From Sulfitobacter undariae (lineage in GTDB: Bacteria > Pseudomonadota > Alphaproteobacteria > Rhodobacterales > Rhodobacteraceae), in contig NZ_JACIEI010000003.1 of NCBI RefSeq assembly GCF_014196805.1, forward strand, positions 248,001 to 312,000: DNA of 64,000 nt, in the 5' to 3' direction. This document shows, in pieces, positions 57,471-64,000 of the stretch (within the stretch, counting starts at the first letter, position 1; every line of letters starts with the position of its first letter). The notes under the pieces are model-generated. The model made no database searches and was not told where the DNA came from. It saw only the letters and a program-made list of their open reading frames with translations. The position numbers were made by a program, and so were the translations under genes.

Positions 57471-59099
57471 ATGACCAAACAACGCCTCTCTCTCTATGAC
57501 ACCACCCTACGTGACGGCCAACAAACCCAAGGCGTGCAATTCTCCACCGAGGAAAAGCACCTGATCGCCAAATCCCTTGACGCGCTGGGCGTGGATTACA
57601 TCGAAGGCGGCTGGCCGGGGGCGAACCCGACCGATAGCGCTTTTTTTGATGAAGCCCCCCAGACCCGTGCCCGCATGACAGCCTTTGGCATGACCAAACG
57701 CAAAGGCATGTCCGCGCAAAACGATGATGTCTTGGCTGCTGTGCTAAACGCCAATACCGCCAGCGTCTGTCTGGTCGGTAAAACCCATGAATTCCACGTG
57801 CATACCGCGCTGGGCATTACGCTGGATGAGAACACCGAGAACATCGCGAAATCCATCGCCCATCTGGTCGCTCAGGGCCGCGAAGCGCTGTTTGACGCAG
57901 AGCATTTCTTTGACGGGTACAAAGCCAATCCTGATTACGCCCTAGAGGCGATCCGCGCCGCTTATGACGCAGGGGCGCGCTGGATTGTGCTGTGTGACAC
58001 CAATGGCGGGACACTCCCCGCCGAGATCGGGCGCATCACCGCCGAGGTGATTGCCGCAGGGATAGAGGGCAGCCGCCTAGGCATCCACACCCATGACGAC
58101 ACGGAAAACGCCGTGGCCTGTACGCTGGCCGCTGTGGATGCAGGGGTGCGGCAGATCCAAGGCACGTTGAACGGGCTGGGCGAACGCTGTGGCAATGCCA
58201 ATCTGACCGCGCTAATCCCGATCCTCAAGCTAAAGGAACCCTACGCCAGTCTCTATGAGACAGGGGTGAGTGACGCGGCGCTGCAAGGGCTGACCCGCAC
58301 ATCTCGGATGCTGGATGAAATCCTCAACCGTGTGCCCATGAAACAGGCGGGGTTTGTCGGCAGTTCGGCCTTTGCGCATAAAGCAGGGCTGCACGCCAGC
58401 GCGATCTTGAAAGACCCCAGTACATATGAACATGTTGATCCTGCTGTGGTCGGTAATACGCGCATTATCCCCATGTCTAATCAGGCTGGGCAATCCAATC
58501 TGCGCCGCCGTCTGGAGGTCGCAGGGCTGGTTGTGGCGAAAGGCGATCCCGCACTTGCGCAAATCCTCGATGAGGTGAAAGCGCGTGAGGGCATTGGCTA
58601 TAGCTATGACACCGCACAGGCGAGCTTTGAGCTATTGGCACGCAGTGTGTTGGGGCAGATGCCTGACCTGTTTGAGGTTAAACGTTACCGCGTCACCGTA
58701 GAGCGGCGTAAAAACAAATACGACCAGATGATCAGCCTGTCGGAAGCCGTTGTGGTGGTGAAGGTGGACGGTGAAAAGCGTCTGTCGGTCTCGGAGAGTA
58801 TGGATGAGGCAGGCAGTGACCGTGGCCCTGTGAACGCCCTGTCCAAAGCGCTGGTCAAAGACCTCGGGCAATATTCGGCCCTGCTGGAAGGCTGGCGGTT
58901 GGTAGACTTCAAAGTACGCATCACTCAGGGCGGCACCGAAGCGGTCACGCGTGTGACCATCGACAGCGAAGACGCACAGGGGCGGCGGTGGTCCACGGTT
59001 GGGGTTTCGGCGAACATCGTTGATGCTTCGTTCGAGGCGCTGTTGGATGCGATCCGTTGGAAGTTAATCCGCGATAAGGGGGCAGCAAATGCTGGCTAG
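57471..59099 (+). CDS. cimA: (R)-citramalate synthase
   Basis: Condenses pyruvate and acetyl-CoA to citramalate, feeding isoleucine synthesis without threonine. The N-terminal DRE-TIM domain shows TTLRDGQQTQGV, DTNGGTLP, GIHTHDDTENAVA and GTLNGLGERCGNAN, and the C-terminal LeuA-dimer domain provides feedback control. At 542 residues it is longer than LeuA and fits CimA, which the GLGERCGNA context supports; 2-isopropylmalate synthase is the alternative. It overlaps the hydrolase gene by 11 bases. Confidence 0.92.
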   Translation: MTKQRLSLYDTTLRDGQQTQGVQFSTEEKHLIAKSLDALGVDYIEGGWPGANPTDSAFFDEAPQTRARMTAFGMTKRKGMSAQNDDVLAAVLNANTASVCLVGKTHEFHVHTALGITLDENTENIAKSIAHLVAQGREALFDAEHFFDGYKANPDYALEAIRAAYDAGARWIVLCDTNGGTLPAEIGRITAEVIAAGIEGSRLGIHTHDDTENAVACTLAAVDAGVRQIQGTLNGLGERCGNANLTALIPILKLKEPYASLYETGVSDAALQGLTRTSRMLDEILNRVPMKQAGFVGSSAFAHKAGLHASAILKDPSTYEHVDPAVVGNTRIIPMSNQAGQSNLRRRLEVAGLVVAKGDPALAQILDEVKAREGIGYSYDTAQASFELLARSVLGQMPDLFEVKRYRVTVERRKNKYDQMISLSEAVVVVKVDGEKRLSVSESMDEAGSDRGPVNALSKALVKDLGQYSALLEGWRLVDFKVRITQGGTEAVTRVTIDSEDAQGRRWSTVGVSANIVDASFEALLDAIRWKLIRDKGAANAG

Positions 59100-60066
59100 A
59101 ATTCTAGGTGTCACCCTCTTTTCCGTGCTGATCACTTTGGTGGCAGCGCTTGTCTTGATTTTTACCCAAACCCCCAAAGAGATGAGCGGCGAAGGCGGGC
59201 TGGACTTTAGCCGCACGCTGGCGGCAGGGCGAGACACGCCTGCGCCGTTGCAAAGCGTACCGATGCGTGATGGTTATCCGTTACAGGTGCGCACCTATGG
59301 CGGTGCGGATGATGTGCCATTGCTGGTGCTGATCCACGGCTCAGGTTGGCACGGGTTGCAGTTTGATGCGCTGGGCGCGGCGTTGCAGGGTAGTGCGGAT
59401 GTGATTGTCCCTGACTTGCGCGGCCATGGCACAGCCCCCGGACGGCGCGGCGATGTGGATTACATTGGGCAATTTGAGGATGATCTGGCCGATCTGATCA
59501 ACGCGGTTGCCAAGCCGGGTCAAAAAGTGATCATGGGCGGCCACAGTTCGGGCGGTGGTTTGGTTGTGCGTTTTGCGGGCGGTGAACATGGCAAGATGTT
59601 GGATGGTGCGGTGCTGCTGGCACCTTTCCTTAAATATAACGCACCAACGACACGGACCGATTCAGGCGGTTGGGCTTATGCACTGACGCGGCGGATCATC
59701 GGGTTGAGCGTCCTCAACACATTCAAGATCACCGCGCTCAATGACCTGCCGATCCTTCAGTTCAATATGCCACAAGCCGTGTTGGATGGCCCCTTGGGTG
59801 ACACGGCTACGCTGGCGTATTCTTACCGCCTGAATGCCTCTTACGCGCCGCGCAGTGACTATCTGGCTGATGTGGCCGCACTGCCGCCCTTTGTGCTGCT
59901 GGCTGGCGGCGCGGATGAGGCGTTTTTTGCGCAGAAATATGCGCCCACCATGGGGGCGGTCACGGATAAGGGCCGCTTTGACCTTATGACAGGGGCCACG
60001 CATCTGGGTATCGTGGATGATCCACGCACCAAAGCTATCATTAAAGGATTTCTGGATGACTATTGA
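59089..60066 (+). CDS. Membrane-anchored alpha/beta hydrolase
   Basis: A 325-residue alpha/beta-hydrolase-fold protein with an N-terminal hydrophobic helix (about 5-27). The oxyanion-type LIHGSGWHG and the nucleophile elbow GHSSGGG (about 151-157, Ser as nucleophile) are clear, with a likely catalytic His in GATHLG near the end. Substrate unknown; lysophospholipase-like is possible. Its 5' end overlaps cimA and its 3' end overlaps the methyltransferase gene. Confidence 0.85.
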   Translation: MLARILGVTLFSVLITLVAALVLIFTQTPKEMSGEGGLDFSRTLAAGRDTPAPLQSVPMRDGYPLQVRTYGGADDVPLLVLIHGSGWHGLQFDALGAALQGSADVIVPDLRGHGTAPGRRGDVDYIGQFEDDLADLINAVAKPGQKVIMGGHSSGGGLVVRFAGGEHGKMLDGAVLLAPFLKYNAPTTRTDSGGWAYALTRRIIGLSVLNTFKITALNDLPILQFNMPQAVLDGPLGDTATLAYSYRLNASYAPRSDYLADVAALPPFVLLAGGADEAFFAQKYAPTMGAVTDKGRFDLMTGATHLGIVDDPRTKAIIKGFLDDY

Positions 60067-60784
60067 TCCGGCACAAGACGCGTTTTTCACACTGCACCGC
60101 GATTTGCCCCGCGAAGGGCCGGGTGTGGCCGATGACGTCGCTTGGGCGGCGTCATTGTTGGACCTGCCCGCCAATGCGCGTTTGGCGGATGTTGCCTGTG
60201 GGCCCGGCGCGGATATCGCAGCGTTATTGGATGCTGCGCCGCTGGGCCATGTCACCGCGTTGGATAAGACCGCGCATTTTGTGCAAGCGGCGCGTGATGT
60301 GTGGCATGATGATCCACGGGTCACAGTACTACGTGCGGATATGGCGGCCATCGCCAATGATTTTCATATGATTTGGTGCGCGGGTGCTGTGTATTTCATG
60401 GGCATCGAGGCTGCTTTGGCCGCTTGGCGGAAGTCTGTGAAAAAAGGCGGGGTGATTGCGTTCTCCGAGGCCTGTTGGTTCACAGATGCGCCCTCAGATC
60501 GCGCCAAGGCATTTTGGAATAAGAGCAATCCCGCGATGACAGACACCGCTGGGATCACCGCGCAGATCGCTGCGGCGGGGTATGAAATTATCGGCCAGCG
60601 CCGTTTGCCCGATGCGGCATGGGAGGCGTATTATACACCACTAGAGGCGCGTATCACTTTGCTGCGCGAGGGCGCGGATGACGCGTTGAACAAAGTGCTG
60701 GATGAAGCTGTGGATGAGATCGAATGCTGGCGCGGGCACCGCAAGGAATTCGGTTATCTGCTCAGCGTTGTGCGGCCTTTATGA
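60056..60784 (+). CDS. Class I SAM-dependent methyltransferase
   Basis: A 242-residue Rossmann-fold methyltransferase with the SAM motif ADVACGPGADIAALLD (about 44-59), then ALDKTAHFV and IWCAGAVYFMG. The ATG at 60056 overlaps the hydrolase by 11 bases, and the stop overlaps the next gene in an ATGA. Substrate unknown. The tight overlaps tie it to the hydrolase and the terpenoid-synthase-like gene. Confidence 0.85.
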   Translation: MTIDPAQDAFFTLHRDLPREGPGVADDVAWAASLLDLPANARLADVACGPGADIAALLDAAPLGHVTALDKTAHFVQAARDVWHDDPRVTVLRADMAAIANDFHMIWCAGAVYFMGIEAALAAWRKSVKKGGVIAFSEACWFTDAPSDRAKAFWNKSNPAMTDTAGITAQIAAAGYEIIGQRRLPDAAWEAYYTPLEARITLLREGADDALNKVLDEAVDEIECWRGHRKEFGYLLSVVRPL

Positions 60785-61545
60785 ACTGGTCTGATGATCT
60801 GACTGCTTGCGCCGCGATTGTTGAGCGAGGGGACCCGCTGCGCTTTCGCACGGCGATGCTGGCCCCTGTGGCGCAGCGCGGGGCATTGTTTGCGCTTTAT
60901 GCGTTTAACGTCGAAGTCAGTCGCGCCCCTTGGGTGACCCAAGAGTCGATGATCGCAGAAATGCGTCTACAATGGTGGCGCGATGTGCTGGAGGAAATCA
61001 CCAAAGGCGGGACTGTGCGCAGGCATGAGGTGGCGACCCCGCTGTCGCAGGTGATTACCCCCACGCAGGCGGAACTGCTGGATGAATTGGTCGCTGCACG
61101 GCGTTGGGATATTTACCGTGACGCGTTCGAGGATGCGGCGGATTTGAACAGGTACATTGACCAGACTGCAGGGCATTTGATGTGGGTTGCGGCATCGTTG
61201 CTGGGGCAGGCGGCAGAGGTGCCTGTGCGCCATGCGGGGCGTGCCGCAGGTATTGGCGCGTGGTTGCGGGCCATCCCCGCATTAGAAGAAGCAGGCCGTG
61301 TGCCGTTGCTGGATGGTACACCTGACGGGGTTTCCGGTTTGGCGCAAAGCGGGCTTGAGGCTTTGGCCTTGGCCCGTAAAGGCAGGGGCGCAGTCCCACG
61401 TGCCTGTACGCCTGCGTTGCTGGCGGCTACGGCGGCGGAACCTGCGCTTGGTTATGCGGCGCGCTATCCGCAGGCTGTGGTAGAGGGGGTTTTGCCCGAT
61501 GCAGGGCTGGGCTTTACTCTGCGCGCAGCAACAGCACGCTGGTAG
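60781..61545 (+). CDS. Squalene/phytoene synthase family protein
   Basis: A 254-residue member of the trans-isoprenyl diphosphate synthase family. Helices around MRLQWWRDVLEEI (about 61-73) and RYIDQTAGHLMWVAASLLGQA split near 124-144 match the family, but the Asp-rich DXXXD motifs of true phytoene synthases are degenerate, as in the NDUFAF6-like group. It may therefore act in respiratory complex I assembly or lipid metabolism rather than carotenoid synthesis. Start at 60781 (ATGA overlap). Confidence 0.8.
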   Translation: MNWSDDLTACAAIVERGDPLRFRTAMLAPVAQRGALFALYAFNVEVSRAPWVTQESMIAEMRLQWWRDVLEEITKGGTVRRHEVATPLSQVITPTQAELLDELVAARRWDIYRDAFEDAADLNRYIDQTAGHLMWVAASLLGQAAEVPVRHAGRAAGIGAWLRAIPALEEAGRVPLLDGTPDGVSGLAQSGLEALALARKGRGAVPRACTPALLAATAAEPALGYAARYPQAVVEGVLPDAGLGFTLRAATARW

Positions 61546-61547
61546 CG

Positions 61548-61582
61548 GCTTGGGGCCAGATGTGGCCCCAAGCGTGTGTTTT
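61548..61582. terminator. Convergent terminator
   Basis: GCTTGGGGCCA pairs perfectly with TGGCCCCAAGC around a four-base loop, followed by GTGTGTTTT. It lies between the phytoene-synthase-like and MFS gene stops. Confidence 0.78.
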
Positions 61583-62855
61583 AGGCTGCGCTGCGGCGGT
61601 TGTGCATGACCAACCAGATCAACGCACATCCTGCCAGCAGCAAGAATGGGATCATCGCATAGTTCACGGCGGCCCATCCTGCCTGCGGTGTCCCGCCAGA
61701 GCAGTTCATCAAGCCGCCAGAGGCCAGTGATGCCATGGTCACGCCGCCAAAGACCAACAGATCATTCAGCCCTTGCATCCGCCCGCGCTCATGGGGGGCA
61801 TGTGCCCCTGCCAACATTGTCGTTGCGCCAATAAAGCCAAAGTTCCAGCCCAGCCCGAGCAAGATCAACGCGCCAAAGAAGTTGCCCATCTGAACACCCT
61901 GCAGGGCCACAAGCCCCGCAGCGGCAAGGATCGCAAGGCCAAGGCCGACGATTTTCTCAACGCCAAATCGGTTGATCAAATGGCCTGTAAAGAACGAAGG
62001 CGCAAACATTGCCAAGACATGCGCGGTGACAACAAAACCGGCGATGATCTTGAAGCTGGCCGAGGTTTCTTGACCGGAAAACATATCACTAAAGATTTGC
62101 GGCATGACCGTATCGCCTGCGATGCCACAGCCCACAACGGCCAGAGGTGTCGATGTCATCACGAGGTTCATCAAGGCATAAGAAACCATGGCACAGATCA
62201 CTGCGACCGCGATGCGCGGTGTGCGCAGCAGTTCCATGCGGCTACGGCCCATGGGGGCGTCTAATGCGGGGACGGGGGGCTTGGGGATGTCGATAAAGAG
62301 AAACAGCAAAGAGCCGAGGATGTTGAGCACTGCGACAGCCACATAGGTTCCGACAAAAGGCACGGCAGAGAGGCTGAGTGAGGTAAAAGAGGCCAGTTGT
62401 GGCCCGATGATGGCCGAGATCAAACCGCCTGCCATGACATAGGAAATCGCCTTGGCGCGGTAGGCTTCCGACGCTGTATCAGCGGCTGCAAAACGGTAAA
62501 AACCCTGTGCAGACATATAGATACCCGTCAGGAATGACCCGGCCAGAAAGATCGGAAAGGAGGCCACGTATAGGCCGTAAGCCGCGACAATCGCGCCCGA
62601 TGCGCCACCAGCAGCGCCCAAGAAGAACCCTGCGCGGCGACCATAACGCTGCATGATCGCAGAGACAGGCGTAGCGGCCAGCATGGAGCCAAGGACAACC
62701 ATCGAAATAGGCAGCGTCGCAAAGCAAATATTGGAGGCAAGTGATTGACCAGCAAGCCCTGCAACCAGAAAAATCATGGGCATTTGCGCGCCCAATATTG
62801 CCTGTGCTGCCACCAGCACGGCTACGTTGCGCTTGGCGCGTGTATCGTCGATCAT
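61581..62855 (-). CDS. MFS transporter
   Basis: A 424-residue major facilitator protein with about 12 hydrophobic segments. The loop motif QRYGRRAGFFLGAAGG (about 67-82) and the second-half HLINRFGVEKIVG match the family. The ATG at 62855 has AAGGGA upstream and is chosen over a frame extending to 62963. The substrate is not evident. It diverges from cobK with 106 bases between. Confidence 0.88.
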   Translation of the reverse strand: MIDDTRAKRNVAVLVAAQAILGAQMPMIFLVAGLAGQSLASNICFATLPISMVVLGSMLAATPVSAIMQRYGRRAGFFLGAAGGASGAIVAAYGLYVASFPIFLAGSFLTGIYMSAQGFYRFAAADTASEAYRAKAISYVMAGGLISAIIGPQLASFTSLSLSAVPFVGTYVAVAVLNILGSLLFLFIDIPKPPVPALDAPMGRSRMELLRTPRIAVAVICAMVSYALMNLVMTSTPLAVVGCGIAGDTVMPQIFSDMFSGQETSASFKIIAGFVVTAHVLAMFAPSFFTGHLINRFGVEKIVGLGLAILAAAGLVALQGVQMGNFFGALILLGLGWNFGFIGATTMLAGAHAPHERGRMQGLNDLLVFGGVTMASLASGGLMNCSGGTPQAGWAAVNYAMIPFLLLAGCALIWLVMHNRRSAA

Positions 62856-62961
62856 TTCTTTGTCCCTTAAATCTTGCGATATGGCTACTCCTGCGGCGGG
62901 AAGGGGGCAACCCCTGCTGCACACTCTTGCGCTTGGCGCAGGGGCGGCTAAAGCTGGGGCC

Positions 62962-63705
62962 ATGACAATACGTCCCCATATCCTGTTGCTTGCTGGCAGT
63001 TTCGAAGCCCGCCGTGTGGCCGAGGCGCTGACCGCGCGTGGGCTGTCTTATGCTGGGTGGTTGTCTGAGCCGCCGCGTGGGGATGCGGTTATGCCTCAGA
63101 CGCCTGAATTGCGCTGTTTTGACGATGCGCAGGCGATGCAAGCTGCAATGGTGCAAGGGAAATTTACGGCTGTGCTGGACGCCAGCCACGGGTTTGACCG
63201 CACGATCACACAGCAAGCGACACAGGCGGCGATGGCCTTGGGGATACCTTATTTGCGGCTGGAACGACCTGTCTGGGACGTTGCCCAGAATGCGAATTGG
63301 CAGGCGGCTGCCGATGTGTCTTCGGCCAACCATATGATAGCAGCAGGTGAGCGGGTGTTTTGTGCAACAGGCTGGGATAGTCTGGTGGATTTCACACCGT
63401 TTCGTGGTGCGGTTTTGATGCTTCGCCAGACACGCAGGCACACACGCCCTGCGCCTTACCCGTTTGTCGAACTGGTATTTGGCGATCCGCCTTTCAACGC
63501 TGCGGATGAGCAGGCGCTTTTTACCCAGCTAAAGGTCGACACGCTGATTTGCCGCAATCTTGGTGGTGCGGCCAGCCGTCCGAAACTGGATGCGGCTGCA
63601 GCACTTGGCCTGAAGGTGATCCTGATTGAACGGCCTGTCCCGCCGCAAGGATTAGACAGCGTGGAGTGCATAGACCAAGCAATGGCATGGATACACGCCC
63701 TGTGA
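62962..63705 (+). CDS. cobK: Precorrin-6A reductase
   Basis: Reduces precorrin-6A in aerobic cobalamin synthesis. The N-terminal LLLAGSFEARRVAEAL, the VLDASHGF block (about 72-79) and the C-terminal NLGGAASRPKLDAAAALGLKV, split across about 196-216, fit CobK. Start at ATG 62962 (247 residues). Cobalamin is needed by the NrdJ reductase in this window. Its stop overlaps the next gene's GTG in a GTGA. Confidence 0.9.
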   Translation: MTIRPHILLLAGSFEARRVAEALTARGLSYAGWLSEPPRGDAVMPQTPELRCFDDAQAMQAAMVQGKFTAVLDASHGFDRTITQQATQAAMALGIPYLRLERPVWDVAQNANWQAAADVSSANHMIAAGERVFCATGWDSLVDFTPFRGAVLMLRQTRRHTRPAPYPFVELVFGDPPFNAADEQALFTQLKVDTLICRNLGGAASRPKLDAAAALGLKVILIERPVPPQGLDSVECIDQAMAWIHAL

Positions 63706-64000
63706 CCCGTTTGATCACCTGTGATGAGGATGTGGCAGAAGGGGCAGCATGGCTGGCGCAAGCCGAGCCGCGCTTTGCAACTGTTTTAGCTCAAACCGGC
63801 CCTTTGCCGCTGCGCCTTGCGCCTGACGGATTTGCAGCGCTGTTTAACAAAATCGTCAGCCAGCAAGTCTCGGTTGCGTCGGCGCGGGCGATTTGGGGCA
63901 GGGTGGCTGCTGCGGGGTTACTGACGCCTGAAGCCGTGTGTGCGGCCAGCGAAGATGATCTGAGGGCTGTGGGCCTAAGCCGGCCCAAGGTGAAATATGC
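63702..64000 (+). CDS. DNA-3-methyladenine glycosylase 2 family protein (partial)
   Basis: A frame starting with GTG at 63702 runs off the window. The visible 99 residues contain FAALFNKIVSQQVSVASARAIWGRV, split across about 56-80, the helix-hairpin-helix glycosylase N-terminal half seen in AlkA-type enzymes. The catalytic Asp lies beyond the edge. It removes alkylated bases in related organisms. Confidence 0.82.
   Translation, partial: MTRLITCDEDVAEGAAWLAQAEPRFATVLAQTGPLPLRLAPDGFAALFNKIVSQQVSVASARAIWGRVAAAGLLTPEAVCAASEDDLRAVGLSRPKVKY

Noticed and set aside
62479..63441. Minus-strand open frame (320 codons) across the MFS gene and cobK
   Set aside because: It crosses two well-supported genes in another frame and has Arg/Pro/His-rich shadow composition.

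Overview
The window looks like a chromosomal segment of an alphaproteobacterium of the family Rhodobacteraceae, most likely the Roseobacter group. The grounds are: a complete thiosulfate-oxidation (sox) cluster of the Paracoccus/Roseobacter type, 5-aminolevulinate synthase (HemA), adenosylcobalamin-dependent ribonucleotide reductase (NrdJ), an alphaproteobacterial SOS box (GTTC-N7-GTTC) at lexA, and the gene order gltA-gltX/comEC-lexA-moeA-moaC-trpC-trpD-trpG-trpE-ppiD. Species cannot be fixed from the sequence alone. There is no insertion sequence, CRISPR array, integrase or rRNA gene; one tRNA gene (tRNA-Pro, TGG) is present.

Layout. 1-8 kb: a plus-strand run of lysophospholipid acyltransferase, murI, argC, ccmE, an endolysin/holin pair resembling the gene-transfer-agent release cassette, ccmF, ccmH and a PaaG-like enoyl-CoA hydratase. 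8-12.5 kb: minus-strand small protein, RTX-repeat protein, gltA and gltX. 12.6-30.4 kb: comEC, then a long minus-strand block of lexA, moeA, moaC, trpC, ung, trpD, trpG, trpE, ppiD, an aminotransferase, gpt, two LysE-type exporters and fabI. Two plus-strand genes (a divergent polysaccharide deacetylase and a Hint-domain protein) sit between trpG and trpE. 30.6-37.6 kb: pdxH, a double cold-shock protein, DUF192 protein, tRNA-Pro, nrdJ with a NrdR-type promoter, and a YqaA-like membrane protein.

37.6-51.4 kb: sulfur-oxidation island. soxS-soxR-soxT run leftward and soxV-W-X-Y-Z-A-B-(dsrE-like)-C-D run rightward from a shared control region carrying a candidate SoxR operator; a second operator lies between soxW and soxX. 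It is followed by a DUF302 protein and hemA behind a perfect FNR/FnrL box, and two metallo-beta-lactamase-fold proteins, one of which lacks the usual HxHxDH motif. Together these genes oxidise thiosulfate in the periplasm and pass electrons to c-type cytochromes, whose haem is attached by the ccm system at the start of the window.

51.7-64 kb: an unrecognised exported protein, an ECF sigma factor divergent from an EF-hand protein, an outer-membrane beta-barrel protein, an aminotransferase, cysS, cimA, a tightly overlapping set (alpha/beta hydrolase, methyltransferase, squalene/phytoene synthase family), an MFS transporter, cobK, and the start of a DNA-3-methyladenine glycosylase gene cut by the window edge.

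The most interesting unexplained signals are a hairpin that would bury the ribosome-binding site of the endolysin gene inside the ccm operon, repeated anti-Shine-Dalgarno elements ahead of ppiD, the nrdJ control region combining NrdR-like boxes with a perfect DnaA box, and the motif-poor MBL protein behind hemA. No wholly new multi-gene system could be demonstrated.
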